A stretch of DNA of 64,000 nt. It comes from Methanosarcina vacuolata Z-761. Its GTDB lineage: Archaea; Halobacteriota; Methanosarcinia; Methanosarcinales; Methanosarcinaceae. The DNA lies in contig NZ_CP009520.1 of NCBI RefSeq assembly GCF_000969905.1, positions 1,488,001 to 1,552,000 on the forward strand. The letters are read 5' to 3'. Positions 26,230-35,854 of this stretch are shown here, in pieces. How positions within the stretch are numbered: position 1 is the stretch's first letter; each line of letters opens with the position of its first letter. The notes beneath the pieces were generated by a model. That model was not told where the DNA came from and did no database searches. It saw only the letters and a program-made list of their open reading frames with translations. The position numbers and the translations under genes were made by a program.

Positions 26230-26646
26230 CTATCCCAAAAGCTCATTTACTCTAATTATTGCTGCTACCATTACAACTCCTAAATATGATGTCTCTTTAA
26301 TTTCATATCTTGGAAATACTTTCTTGCATGACTCTATCCAGCTAAAGAACCTTTCTACTATGCTTTTCTTTTTGTATTCTTCTTGATCTACTTTTATTGG
26401 TCTTCCTCTCTTCTTTTTCTTCCTATTTCTTTTATTTACTGGTATATTGGACTTTATTCCTCTTCTTCTGTTATATTTTCTAATTTTAGCTGTATCATAC
26501 ATTGCATCAGCTGTTACTTTGGAAGGCCTGTTAACAGGCCTTCCTACAGGTCTCTTTATATTGAAATTTTTAAGTGTAGGTATATAAAGTGTAGAATCAT
26601 TCTTATTTGCAGGAACAATAATAATCGAGAGAGGCAGACCTTGCAA
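26230..26646 (-). CDS. IS5-family transposase, C-terminal part (OrfB)
   Basis: 138 residues as an isolated frame, but the conserved sequence begins upstream, near 26690, in the same frame. It contains TADAMYDTAKIR (the second Asp), the KSNIPVNKRNRKKKKRGRP stretch and the DDE glutamate near SIVERFFSWIES. The last residues run into the left terminal repeat. Joined to OrfA by -1 slippage it makes a full-length transposase. Confidence 0.82.
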   Translation of the reverse strand: MQGLPLSIIIVPANKNDSTLYIPTLKNFNIKRPVGRPVNRPSKVTADAMYDTAKIRKYNRRRGIKSNIPVNKRNRKKKKRGRPIKVDQEEYKKKSIVERFFSWIESCKKVFPRYEIKETSYLGVVMVAAIIRVNELLG

Positions 26647-26675
26647 ATCTACTAAAACGCTTATTTTTATTCCTT

Positions 26676-27035
26676 TTATTTTTTTGTGGCCATCGTAGCC
26701 GATATTCCCCCTTTTTTAGCCGGAACATCCTTTGTATCAGTAAAGCAGTGAGAAAGATCTATTTTATTCAAATCGTAACCTTTGTTTAAAAGTTCATTGA
26801 AAATCTTCTGATAGATGCCATGTTCACACAGATATAGATGGAATCTATGTACTGTTGACTTAGATCCATATTTCCTGGGAACGTCTTTCCACGTACAACC
26901 TGTCATAACAACATACAAAATACCGTTCATTAACTTCCTCAGATTTGCACGTGGCCTTCCTGTAGGCGGTTTCTGTGGAGGAAGATAAGGTTCCATGGAT
27001 TCCCATAGAACATCATCGATTTCACGAAATGACAT
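26676..27035 (-). CDS. IS5-family transposase, N-terminal part (OrfA)
   Basis: 119 residues. It has the IS5 N-terminal domain (DDVLWESMEPYLPPQKPPTGRP, then LRKLMNGILYVVMTGCTWKDVP) and the first catalytic Asp region near DLSHCFTDTK. Its frame ends just after an A6G5 run. The conserved continuation (NIGYDGHKKIKGIKI) lies in the -1 frame, so this reading frame and the next belong to one protein joined by frameshifting or split by mutation. Confidence 0.85.
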   Translation of the reverse strand: MSFREIDDVLWESMEPYLPPQKPPTGRPRANLRKLMNGILYVVMTGCTWKDVPRKYGSKSTVHRFHLYLCEHGIYQKIFNELLNKGYDLNKIDLSHCFTDTKDVPAKKGGISATMATKK

Positions 27036-27165
27036 AAAGGTAAATTTATAATTTCAACATAATATTGCTTTTGGGATAGGCTCTATGATATTTATTGACT
27101 CACGAACTTAAGCGTTTTCCGGAAAAGGGAAAAGGTGGAAATTTTCGGAATTTATCTTTGTACCT

Positions 27166-28608
27166 TTATATTATGGATTCGCTTGATAGGGAATTGTCCT
27201 TCTCCAAAGTTGTCCTGTTCTGATTCTGAGAATAGTACCAGAGCGGGAGATAAAGAGCAAGCACCACGAAGCCGACTATCGTTGAAGTCCAGCCTAACTC
27301 AAGGCTGTTCAGGTATATTATTCCAATTAGACATAGAGGCAGGTTAAAGAGCCCAAAGAAAAAGGCTACGTATTGCCAGTTTCCAGGGGCTTTGAACGGT
27401 CTTTCAAGCTTCGAGAACCTCGGGTCAATTTTTGCCTTAACATATGCGAGCAGACTTATCCCATTGGCACAGACATAACCTATTGCCGAGGCTGCAACTA
27501 TAGCTGCAGGAGTTCCCAGGCAGATGAAACCCATATTCAAGAGGGCAATGACAATCATTGCATTGACTGGAGTTCCATGTGCATTCATTTTTCCAAAGAA
27601 CCCTGGCAGATTTCCTTCTTCAGCCATGGAATACATAGCCCTCGAAGCTCCGAGGAAGGCAGTCTGGATAATTAGAACCATTGCCGCAATCAACATGAAG
27701 ATAGTCAGAGACCCGCCTATGGGACCAAGAGTCATCTGGGCTATAGGCAGCATCGGAGAAACCGGTTCGGACAGAATTCCTTCAATTCCCAGAGCTCCTG
27801 TACAGGCTGCCTGGACGAGAATGAAGGTCACAAGGCAGATCGCACCGCAGATAAAGAGGGCTTTTGGGACATCCGATTTTGGCTGTTTATATTCGGGCCC
27901 GTAGATCGCTGCGGTTTCCCAGGCGCAGGCACTCCACTGGGCCATCGCAAAAAGCCCGAGCAGGATCAGGATATGCTGGATGTCCCAGCTCCAATCTGTG
28001 GGAAGCCAGGCACCGGTAATATTACTGAATTCAAAGTGCCCGGTTACGAAAGGTGCAAGGGCAATAATGATAAGTGGGGCAAGCGAAAGCACGGCAAGAA
28101 TGTACCCGAGCGTTGCTCCGCCGGCAAGCCCACGATAGTTGACCAGGATCAGAAGCACGAATACGACTGCGCCGGATGCAAGGTAAACAACAAGGTCAGG
28201 CACGCCTGCAAGTGCAGGGACCAGGCCTTTAAGATAGCTCCCTATCAGGATTGAGTAAATTGCAAGGACCGGATTCCAGGCAAACCAGTAACTCCAGGCA
28301 CTGAAACCTCCAAGCAGTTTGCTAAGGTCATACCGGTTGTTTGCATTCCCCGTAAAAACACTCTGGGCGTACCCTGGAAGCCCGGATGCTTTTGGGAACA
28401 TTGTAGCAAGTTCTCCGTAAGCAAAATTTTGCATGAAACCCTGAAAGACAGATAACGCCCAGATAATGATTGCAAAGGCCCAGACATAATTTGCAAAATA
28501 GCCTATGGAAGGCAGGATCAGCACAGGAACTCCCAGGGCAATTGCAAGGCCCTGCTTCCAATCAATTGTTCGCTGGAGCCCTTCGTTTTCACTTTTTTCG
28601 TCACTCAT
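27166..28608 (-). CDS. APC-family permease, probable dimethylamine permease of the mtb module
   Basis: 480 residues from the ATG at 28608, chosen because the longer frame (start 28674) adds a Cys-rich stretch not seen in the family. About twelve membrane helices; the N-terminal QGLAIALGVPVLILPSIGYF segment follows the APC pattern of helix 1. It lies downstream of mtbB on the same strand, and Methanosarcina methylamine operons often include such a permease (mtmP/mttP type), so dimethylamine uptake is the likely role. Amino-acid transport is the alternative. A repeat-rich gap of about 390 bp separates it from mtbB. Confidence 0.8.
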   Translation of the reverse strand: MSDEKSENEGLQRTIDWKQGLAIALGVPVLILPSIGYFANYVWAFAIIIWALSVFQGFMQNFAYGELATMFPKASGLPGYAQSVFTGNANNRYDLSKLLGGFSAWSYWFAWNPVLAIYSILIGSYLKGLVPALAGVPDLVVYLASGAVVFVLLILVNYRGLAGGATLGYILAVLSLAPLIIIALAPFVTGHFEFSNITGAWLPTDWSWDIQHILILLGLFAMAQWSACAWETAAIYGPEYKQPKSDVPKALFICGAICLVTFILVQAACTGALGIEGILSEPVSPMLPIAQMTLGPIGGSLTIFMLIAAMVLIIQTAFLGASRAMYSMAEEGNLPGFFGKMNAHGTPVNAMIVIALLNMGFICLGTPAAIVAASAIGYVCANGISLLAYVKAKIDPRFSKLERPFKAPGNWQYVAFFFGLFNLPLCLIGIIYLNSLELGWTSTIVGFVVLALYLPLWYYSQNQNRTTLEKDNSLSSESII

Positions 28609-28727
28609 CTTCAAGCACACTCCTATAATTACTATAGATGGAAATTGACGATTCGCACAGCTCTTGCAGCACAAATCGACTCATAAAAGCCTGCAAATGG
28701 AAAAAGTGGAAAATCCGAAAAATTAAG

Positions 28728-28872
28728 TTTTTCTCAAGATATTTTCAAGAGATATTTTCTCAAGATATTTTCAAGAGATATTTTCAAGAGATATTTTCAA
28801 GAGATATTTTCAAGAGATATTTTCAAGAGATGTTTTTCTCAAGATATTTTCAAGAGATATTTTCAAGAGATA
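28728..28872. repeat. 13-bp tandem repeat between mtbB and the permease gene
   Basis: Copies of ATTTTCAAGAGAT with interspersed variants (TTTCTCAAGAT) run through this stretch. The open frame across it (28638-29099, plus) is an artefact of the repeat period. No other feature is visible in 28609-28994. Confidence 0.8.
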
Positions 28873-28994
28873 TCTTCCAGAAATATCGCCAAGAAGCATT
28901 ATCAGGAAATATCCTGAGAAAGATCTACAGGAGATCTGTATCAGCTTCTTCATATCTTTTTGGTTATTTCGGAGTTTTTCTTTACGCTATCTCT

Positions 28995-30398
28995 TTACGC
29001 TATCTGCTTTCTGAAGAGGTTACAGGAATTAATCTTAATATCGAGCAACTTTTCGATGTTCATTTTTGCAGCAATACCTTTTGCAGCGCCTGGCACTGAC
29101 GTTATAACTCCAATGTCGAGTTCTTCACGCAGCTCACGCATAACGTGCTCGTCTACAAGATCCATCTTGTCGACCCCGAGTTTCTTTGCAACGTATTCTT
29201 TTGCCTCTCCTATGCGCATATTCTTTGAGAACTCCATCCTTGCAACAAGGTCTCCTGAAGCCCTAATTCCAGTCATACCTGAAGCCATTATGTGGGAAAT
29301 CGGCATACCCATTGGGTCACCGACTCCGATCTATATGCCGTCGACGCCTGCAATTTCGACCATCGCCTTGCTTGCTCTGGTAACTGCATCAATAGGGGGA
29401 GTTTCAAGCATAGGAATTCCGCCAACTCCCATACCCATATTTACATGACAGGGAATTGGAGAAGCTCCTACTGCAGCCTTGATGAAAGTAACTGCACGGG
29501 CAAGGTTCCAGGCTGAGGTTTTGCTGGTGTTGGTATTTACCACAGGCCCGAAAACGTTTGCTCCAGCTTTTGCAATAAGAGGAGCCTGCTGATGAGGCCA
29601 GAGACCTGCAAGGGTAATGCCGTCGTACTGGAGGTTTCCGTGCATACCAAGTACGCATTCTCCTGCCATGCCTGCTTCAATATACATATCAGGGAACTCT
29701 TTCCGAAGTGCTTCAATAGCATGGAGTGTACCATACATGTCACCGTCGCCTGCTGCACCGGTTGTGTCGAAGTTGACCCCATCGGCACCGGAGGCAAAGA
29801 GTTTCTGCATGACCCAGACCGTGTCTCTTGTCAGGTGTTCGGCAGCATGTTCCATTGATTCCCAGGCTTCCTGGATTTTGAAAGCCTTCATAAGGTCGCC
29901 AGGGTTCTCAAAAGGTCCATCAGGTGTGTAATAAAGTCCCATATTGGGCATTGCACCATAAAACAGCGGAATGACCATGTTCTGCTGGCAGACCTCCATT
30001 GCCTGGCATTCATTTGCTACGACAGGTTTTACCGGCTTGAAACTGTAATCAATGTGCCCGAGTTCCATTGTGTCAGCAGCAAAAGCACGCTCGTGCATCA
30101 TGCAGCCTACAAGGCGGCTGGAAGGAATACCGACACCGCTGTTGCCCTGGTCGCCGTCAAGCCTGATAGTGCCGATATCGTGCGTTACTGGGATTTCCAT
30201 TCCCTGTTCCACACTTACAGCCTTGCCTGGCATTATAAGGATCTCTGCAAGCTTGTCCATTTCATTGGCGCTCAGAGTAGGGATTTCACCAAGATCGGCA
30301 GCATTTGCAGTTCCGGCTTCAATCTCTGCAATTATCTTTTCTTTGGTAAGGTAGACACGTTTACCGTCTCCCATACGCAAAGCGTGTTCAATTGCCAT
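28995..30398 (-). CDS. mtbB: Dimethylamine:corrinoid methyltransferase with in-frame amber (pyrrolysine) codon
   Basis: A single 467-residue gene read through an in-frame TAG at 29331-29333, codon 356. This is the length and the amber position of MtbB, in which UAG encodes pyrrolysine. An ordinary ORF call splits it into 30398-29331 and a spurious second gene from 29312. Sequence on both sides stays family-like: [11 protein letters not shown], the amber codon, [13 protein letters not shown], then [13 protein letters not shown]. The enzyme moves a methyl group from dimethylamine to the Co(I) corrinoid of MtbC, releasing monomethylamine; pyrrolysine is thought to bind the amine. GGAGG lies 7 nt before the ATG; the stop is TAA. 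mtbC lies upstream on the same strand. Confidence 0.95.
29331..29333 (-). other. In-frame UAG codon read as pyrrolysine (mtbB codon 356)
   Basis: The trinucleotide CTA on the plus strand is TAG in mtbB. Conservation of the frame and of the family residues on both sides shows it is not a terminator in this gene. The tRNA(Pyl) and its synthetase must be encoded elsewhere in the genome. Confidence 0.93.
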
Positions 30399-30500
30399 TT
30401 TTATCCTCCATAAGATCAACTTAATTTAGACCAATGATATTCTTGATAATTGGGGTTCAGAGTATTGGGATTCAGAGTTATAGGGTTCAGAGTATATGGT

Positions 30501-31145
30501 TCAGAGTAGCATTTCCTTTGCTTTTGCGACAGCTTCGCTTGCGTTTTCAGCATAGCAATCTGCGCCGATTTTGTCAGCCCATGCCTGGGTTGCAGGGGCT
30601 CCGCCTACCATAATTTTTACTTTGTCCCTGAGTCCTTCTTCTTTGAGGAGTTCAATTACAGACTTTTGCCCCTGAAGGGTTGTGGTCATAAGGGCGGAAA
30701 TTCCAATCATATTGGCATTGACTTCCTTTGCTTTTTCGATGAAGTTCCTGACCGGAACATCACGGCCAATGTCGTATACTTCAAAACCAGAAGACTGGAG
30801 CATCGTGGACACTATGGACTTTCCGATATCGTGAACGTCGCCTTCGACCGTACCGTTTACGATAACCCCGAGTTTCTTGCTCTCTGTCCCTGCCGGAAGC
30901 TCAGCTTCAAGCACTTTTACCCCTGCTGTCATTGCATCAGCAGCTATCATTACATGGGGCAGGAAAAGTTTCCCTCTCTCAAAAAGAATTCCTACCTGGT
31001 TCATGCCTGCAGAAAGACCTTTGTCAATGATTTCAGCAGGTTCCATGACCTTTTTTGCTTTCTCGACAGCTGCAAGAACTGCATCTTTTTTACAGGAGAT
31101 AACTGCATCAGAAAGCTCCTGAATAAGTTCTTCTTTAGTTGCCAT
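30501..31145 (-). CDS. mtbC: Dimethylamine corrinoid protein MtbC
   Basis: 214 residues with GGAGGT before the ATG. Residues 1-88 are the helical cap domain of methyltransferase corrinoid proteins. The rest is the B12-binding domain with EGDVHDIGK, whose His105 is the lower cobalt ligand, followed by ALMTTT and the VGGAP loop. MtbC carries the methyl group from MtbB to the methylcobamide:CoM methyltransferase MtbA, which is not in this window. The size and sequence fit MtbC rather than the longer methanol protein MtaC. It is first in the operon, with mtbB about 100 bp downstream. Confidence 0.92.
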   Translation of the reverse strand: MATKEELIQELSDAVISCKKDAVLAAVEKAKKVMEPAEIIDKGLSAGMNQVGILFERGKLFLPHVMIAADAMTAGVKVLEAELPAGTESKKLGVIVNGTVEGDVHDIGKSIVSTMLQSSGFEVYDIGRDVPVRNFIEKAKEVNANMIGISALMTTTLQGQKSVIELLKEEGLRDKVKIMVGGAPATQAWADKIGADCYAENASEAVAKAKEMLL

Positions 31146-31217
31146 TTTTTGTACCTCCGTGACTGCCAGAAATTCCCTTAGTATTTGAAGAAAAAACTGA
31201 ATCTGGCACTCTAATTG

Positions 31218-31235
31218 GATATTAATATATAAGTC
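31218..31235 (-). promoter_or_regulatory. Probable TATA box of the mtbC operon
   Basis: On the minus strand CTTATATATTAATATCC fits an archaeal TATA element. Transcription would begin about 25 nt downstream, near 31195-31200, giving a leader of about 50 nt before the mtbC start. Confidence 0.55.
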
Positions 31236-31250
31236 CTGAATTATTTAGCC

Positions 31251-31785
31251 CAACCTGTAGAGTTTTTTCAAAAAAGGCGGGAACTTGAGTACTGCATGTG
31301 CATTTGAAAAGCCAGTATGCTATGACACCCCCGATGGACATAGCTCAAGTCATGAGATTTTTCAATGGTATTGAAAATTTCAACGGGATTTTGTAGAACT
31401 AAATTTCAAGTGCAGTTAATGACTGAAGTAAAAAGACATTTAGAACTTAAAACCTGTAAATTCGATATCTATGTAAAGCCTGGAAAGATAGATCAGTAAA
31501 ATATGTGTCATTTTTGGTATCATATTTCCGTTGATCTGGAATTCATATGCTACCTTCTCTTCCATTTTTTAAATGTTCTTGGTGCTCTTTAAATGCTCTT
31601 GATGCGAGCCGAAAAATTCCAGCAGGCTATTAATGGTTGAAAGACTGGAAGGCCAAATATGGAGGATTCAAATTTACTCCAGAATGTACAGAGTAATTTT
31701 TCCCCTAAAAACACTCGATAGACAGTCTCATATCTGCGTTTCTAATATTTTTTGCATTTGATGGGGAAGAGATTGTTAGATAATG
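31251..31785. other. Upstream region of mtbC, no gene
   Basis: About 535 bp between the mtbC promoter and the converging GNAT gene end. It should carry the regulatory sites of the dimethylamine operon. I see no strong palindrome and no supported reading frame. Confidence 0.45.
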
Positions 31786-32424
31786 TTACTTCAGGTATGA
31801 CCTTACCGCAATTGAGAATATCTCCTGGGAAGGGGTGTATCCTTTTTCTTTATGTTCAAATTTTTTGTCATATTCTTCTGCATCAGTTTCATTAATTTCC
31901 AATACCGGACTGTATTTATACTTCCAGTTATGCCCTTTAACAGATCCTTCTTTTAATTCTAAAGCGAGCATGCCGTAAGGGTATTCGCCATTCAGATCAC
32001 TAATATTGAAGTCTTTGCTGCTTTTAAAACCGTGCTTGCAATAGTTATGGGGGTCGCCGAATATAACAATTATATTTATTCCATCGTTTTTAGCAATATC
32101 AATTGTGTGGTGAATTAATGCACCGCCTACACCTTTCCGCTGATATTTCGGTAATACACTTATGGGGCCAAAACTTGCAATTTCCATCTGAACGCCATCT
32201 TCCGAATACAACCAGGCTCTGGTGTACATAATGTTACCAATTATTTCACCATTATATTCTGCAACAAAATCAAGTTTCTTAATAAAATCAGGATGATCTC
32301 TCATGATATGTACCAAATAATGTTCATTACAGCCAGGTACATAGAGGTTCCAAAATGCTTCTCTCGTTACGTTTTCGACTTGATTGAAGTCCTCTACTTT
32401 TTCATTGCGAATTGTAATATCCAT
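31786..32424 (-). CDS. GNAT-family N-acetyltransferase
   Basis: 212 residues, with an AGGAA site before the ATG. The acetyl-CoA loop is ISVLPKYQRKGVGGALIHH (Q/RxxGxG/A), preceded by the IASFGPISV strand. The N-terminus (ITIRNEKVEDFNQVENVTREAFW) is the usual first strand and helix. GDPHNYCKHGF is the conserved late motif of a GNAT subgroup that includes YhbS-like proteins. The acceptor is unknown. It stands alone at the start of an AT-rich accessory region. Confidence 0.85.
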   Translation of the reverse strand: MDITIRNEKVEDFNQVENVTREAFWNLYVPGCNEHYLVHIMRDHPDFIKKLDFVAEYNGEIIGNIMYTRAWLYSEDGVQMEIASFGPISVLPKYQRKGVGGALIHHTIDIAKNDGINIIVIFGDPHNYCKHGFKSSKDFNISDLNGEYPYGMLALELKEGSVKGHNWKYKYSPVLEINETDAEEYDKKFEHKEKGYTPSQEIFSIAVRSYLK

Positions 32425-32730
32425 GATAAATTCCTTTCTATTGTTTTATTCGGTATATCTGGTTAGTATTAATTACGGCAATTCAATGATATTAAATATT
32501 AGCATATTGGGCTTTATATCGTTTTAAAGCAATGGTTTTTGCCTGAAATTACTGTATTTTTTCCTTTTATCTCAATAAATAGTCCTCAATTACAACTCTA
32601 TTCAAGCAAAATCATGTGGGTTTACAAAAAACAGCAAATTGAATATGTGACTTTTACTATCTGATATAAAACGTAAAATATATTGAAAGTTTTGGGCTAT
32701 TAGTAAATAGATATATGAGAGATGTTTTAG

Positions 32731-33558
32731 ATGGAAACCCGATACGTGAGAGAAGTTGATGGGCGATATGAAGCAGATGTTGATATCACAGTGGAAGAAT
32801 GGAAATCAATGCTTCAAAACCGTGAAATTTTTGGCGAAATATATTTAGATATGATTTTGAAATGGTATAACGAAGTTGGCCATCAAGCAACATCAAAAAC
32901 AATAATGGAAAAGTATCCTTCTAACTTGATAAAGTCTCCATATAATGGAAATGTTATTGGTTTAACTAATAAAATTCTAAAACATCTAAATCGGTTTGAA
33001 GTAATCTATCCTGACGGGAAGGAAGCAAAATTTATCGTGCCATTTGAAGGGTGGTATGAAAACTGCAAAAAAGGAAAAGGTAACCATTTTGTGTGGAAAT
33101 TAAGAGATGAACTATCCCAAGCATTAGAAGAACTTGGTATGGTAGATGATCAAAAATTTCAATCTGAAAAAGATTTTCTTAAAAAAGAGCAAGAAAATTT
33201 TGAGAAAGCATTACAATTGTCTGATGAGGAATTGTTAAAAAAGCTACAAAAATTGAAGCTAGAAAAGAAAATACCTAAACAAGTAACTTCACAAAAATAT
33301 AATCGGAATAGTTACGTTGCAGCGTATGCGTTAAGAAGAGCAAATGGATTATGCCAATTATGCGGCAATTCAGCTCCTTTTATTAAAAAAGACGGAAGTC
33401 CGTTTTTAGAAGTTCATCACGTTCAATGGTTATCAGAGAGGGGGTTGGATGTCCCTGAAAATACTGTCGCTTTATGCCCAAATTGTCATAGGAAGATGCA
33501 TGTTTTGGATTTGCAAGATGACAGAGATTTTCTCATAAAAACTTTAAAAAATTATTAA
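32731..33558 (+). CDS. HNH endonuclease (McrA-like)
   Basis: 275 residues. The C-terminal quarter is an HNH nuclease: CQLC, then LEVHHVQW, PENTVALCPNCHRKMH, that is, two CxxC zinc pairs around the catalytic HH-N-H. The N-terminal 150 residues (RYVREVDGRYEADVDITVEEWKSM and a lysine-rich, helical middle) look like a sequence- or modification-recognition part. Proteins of this form act in restriction of modified DNA or as defence nucleases. No methylase or helicase partner is next to it. AT-rich codon use suggests horizontal transfer. Confidence 0.82.
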   Translation: METRYVREVDGRYEADVDITVEEWKSMLQNREIFGEIYLDMILKWYNEVGHQATSKTIMEKYPSNLIKSPYNGNVIGLTNKILKHLNRFEVIYPDGKEAKFIVPFEGWYENCKKGKGNHFVWKLRDELSQALEELGMVDDQKFQSEKDFLKKEQENFEKALQLSDEELLKKLQKLKLEKKIPKQVTSQKYNRNSYVAAYALRRANGLCQLCGNSAPFIKKDGSPFLEVHHVQWLSERGLDVPENTVALCPNCHRKMHVLDLQDDRDFLIKTLKNY

Positions 33559-33808
33559 CTAATTTTTACGTAGATATTCTCTTACTTTTTCTGGCCTGCT
33601 TAATCTATGCTTTTGTTAAGTCGTCCATCCCATACACCATATGAATGCATAACATTTGACCGATTACTGGAAGGTTAAATGTCTAAAACATAATAAAATA
33701 AACCAAAAGCGAAGCTTTTCTAAACTGGGTAGGAATTATGGAGAAGCTTCTCATAATCAAATACATGAGCCTAGAATAAGCATTCCTTTACTCTTAAGCA
33801 GCCAGGAT

Positions 33809-34264
33809 TTACTCCGGATTTTTTGAAATCTTTCCCATTACGTATTTTCCTGTATACGTCAATGCAACTAAGTATATCCCGGATAACCTGTCAGCTTCTG
33901 GGAAAAATATATGTGGAATTGATAACATGAAAACAAAGATTCCGAATATAAGCCATTTAACTGAATTCACTATCCCATTTGACGGGTCAGTGGAAGAAGA
34001 ACGTTTTATTTTATAATATGTCCACACTCCGAGAAGAATAGACACCGTAAAGCAAAGTGCAGCTAAAGACAATATTGCTTTTATTAATGAACCGATATCA
34101 TATAATGAACCGTCGGCATACTTGTTAAAATTGATTGCTTTGATTGCGTATACTACAAGCCATAGCAATAATGAAGAGAATACGATAATTTGGACTATTG
34201 TATTATTTATAAAAAATGAAGCTGGTTCAATTTTTTTATAATTTCTAAGATTTTCAGTAACCAA
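33809..34264 (-). CDS. Membrane protein, tandem paralogue 1
   Basis: 151 residues, unknown family. The N-terminus (ENLRNYKKIEPASFFI) is shared with the two copies downstream. Four hydrophobic segments at about 25-46, 60-84, 95-113 and 120-140, with short charged loops; the tail is GKISKNPE. All three copies keep a KIEPSS/KIEPAS motif, an INFN(K/E)Y motif after helix 1 and HIFFPE/RMFFPE after helix 3. The function is unknown; a small channel, immunity or stress membrane protein would fit. Confidence 0.7.
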   Translation of the reverse strand: MVTENLRNYKKIEPASFFINNTIVQIIVFSSLLLWLVVYAIKAINFNKYADGSLYDIGSLIKAILSLAALCFTVSILLGVWTYYKIKRSSSTDPSNGIVNSVKWLIFGIFVFMLSIPHIFFPEADRLSGIYLVALTYTGKYVMGKISKNPE

Positions 34265-34641
34265 TCAATCACCTATCTCAACACTTAACGATTAATCTTA
34301 AACACGTCTTCCTAAATTTATCTTTTGATTTTAACCAATTTTTACTGAAGATTTTCTCAACTCATCATTCCATAGACAATAAGAATATCAGAGTTTTCAC
34401 CGGTTAATAGATGGTTAAAGATCTAAAACAAGGTCTAAAACAAGATCTAAAACAAGATTTAAAACAAGGTCTAAAACATAGGAAAATAAGCCCAAAAGCG
34501 AAGCGTTTTTGAACTGGGTAAGGATTATGGAGAGCTTCTTATAATCAAATACAGGAGCTTAGAATAAGCCGTCCTTTACTCTCAAGTTAAGCCAGGGTTT
34601 ACTCACGGATACTTTGAAATCTTAGACGGCTTTTTCTCTTT

Positions 34642-35121
34642 TTACACGCATGTCTTTTCGAGGTCAGCCCCCATTTTTTTTAGCAGAGTGTCTCTTACAT
34701 ATTTTACTGTAAGCAGCAACACAATTAAGGATATTTCAAAGATTGTGTTGGATTCTGGGAAGAATATAAGTGAAATTGACATCATGAGAACAAGTAATCC
34801 TAATGTAAACCATTTAACTAATCTAATTGGCCAGTTTGACTGATTATTGGAATCTATATTTTTTGTTTTATTGTGCATCCACATTCCTACAATGATAGAC
34901 AATGTAAAGGAAATACTGGCTAGAAATAATAGTACTTTTATTAATAAATCTATACCAAGTGATGAACCGTCTGAATATTCGTTAAAATTGATTGTTTTGA
35001 TTATGTATACTGCAACAAACAGTAGTAATAAAGATAACCAGATAATTTGTATTATAATACCTTTTATAGAGCATGATGATGGTTCAATTTTATTATAATT
35101 CTGAAGACTTTCAGTATCCAA
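34642..35121 (-). CDS. Membrane protein, tandem paralogue 2
   Basis: 159 residues with the same four-helix layout as its neighbours (ESLQNYNKIEPSS, then INFNEYSDGSS, and LIFFPES after helix 3). The C-terminus diverges and is longer (LLKKMGADLEKTCV instead of GKISKN-E). It shares its spacer blocks with copies 1 and 3. It is kept open over full length, so selection probably still acts on it. Confidence 0.7.
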   Translation of the reverse strand: MDTESLQNYNKIEPSSCSIKGIIIQIIWLSLLLLFVAVYIIKTINFNEYSDGSSLGIDLLIKVLLFLASISFTLSIIVGMWMHNKTKNIDSNNQSNWPIRLVKWFTLGLLVLMMSISLIFFPESNTIFEISLIVLLLTVKYVRDTLLKKMGADLEKTCV

Positions 35122-35416
35122 TTAATCACCTATCTCAAAACTTAACGATTAACCTTAAACATGTCTTCCTAAATTTATCTTTTGATTTTAACCAATTTTT
35201 CCTGAAGATTTACTGAACTCGATTATTCCATATACAATAGGAATGTAATCGTTTTCATTGATTGCCATCAGGTTAAATATCTAAAACTTAATAAAATAAG
35301 CACAAACGGGAAGCGTTTATGAACTGAAACAGATTGTGTGAAGCTTCTTATAATCAAATACAGAAGCTTAAATAAGCCGTCCTTTACTCTCAAGTTATCT
35401 CAAGTTAAACCAGTAT

Positions 35417-35854
35417 TTACTCCAGATTTTTTGAAATCTTTCCTATTAATTGTTTTCCTGCATATGTCAATGCAATTAAGTATACATCAAAGAGGCGGTC
35501 AAATTCTGGGAAAAACATACGTGGAATTAATATCATGAGAATAAAAAGTCCGAATATAATCCACTTAACTGTATTCATTATCTCTTTTGAATTATTATAG
35601 GAATAACAACTTTTTATTTTATAACACGTCCATATGCCTTGAAGAATTGAAACTATAAAGAAAAATAAAGCTAAAAATAATGCTGCTTTTATTAATGAAC
35701 CGTCATCATATTCATTAAAGTCGATTATTTCGATCTCAGATACTGCAAACCAGAGTAATAATACAGAGAGCGCGAGAATTTGGATGATTCTATCTTTTAT
35801 AGAATATGATGACGGTTCAATTTTATTATAAGTCTGAAGACTTTCAGTACTCAT
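35417..35854 (-). CDS. Membrane protein, tandem paralogue 3
   Basis: 145 residues (ESLQTYNKIEPSS at the start, GKISKNLE at the end), nearest to copy 1 in its C-terminus and to copy 2 in its N-terminus. The loop after helix 1 is shorter by about six residues. The same spacer blocks flank it. Confidence 0.7.
   Translation of the reverse strand: MSTESLQTYNKIEPSSYSIKDRIIQILALSVLLLWFAVSEIEIIDFNEYDDGSLIKAALFLALFFFIVSILQGIWTCYKIKSCYSYNNSKEIMNTVKWIIFGLFILMILIPRMFFPEFDRLFDVYLIALTYAGKQLIGKISKNLE

Larger units (their letters stand above)
26226..27083 (-). mobile_element. IS5-family insertion sequence (858 bp)
   Basis: Perfect 17-bp inverted ends: GAGCCTATCCCAAAAGC at 26226-26242 and its complement at 27067-27083. 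The trinucleotide TAT flanks both sides (26223-26225 and 27084-27086), fitting a 3-bp target duplication of IS5-type elements. The transposase is in two frames. It lies between the transporter operon with its MITE and the amine permease. Confidence 0.92.

Noticed and set aside
28638-29099. 153-codon plus-strand frame
   Set aside because: It runs across a 13-bp repeat and the 3' end of mtbB on the other strand.
28995-30398. Methanol methyltransferase MtaB with a nonsense mutation
   Set aside because: At first glance the size fits MtaB, but the sequence, the 214-residue corrinoid partner and the amber codon at 356 all fit MtbB, in which UAG is a sense codon.
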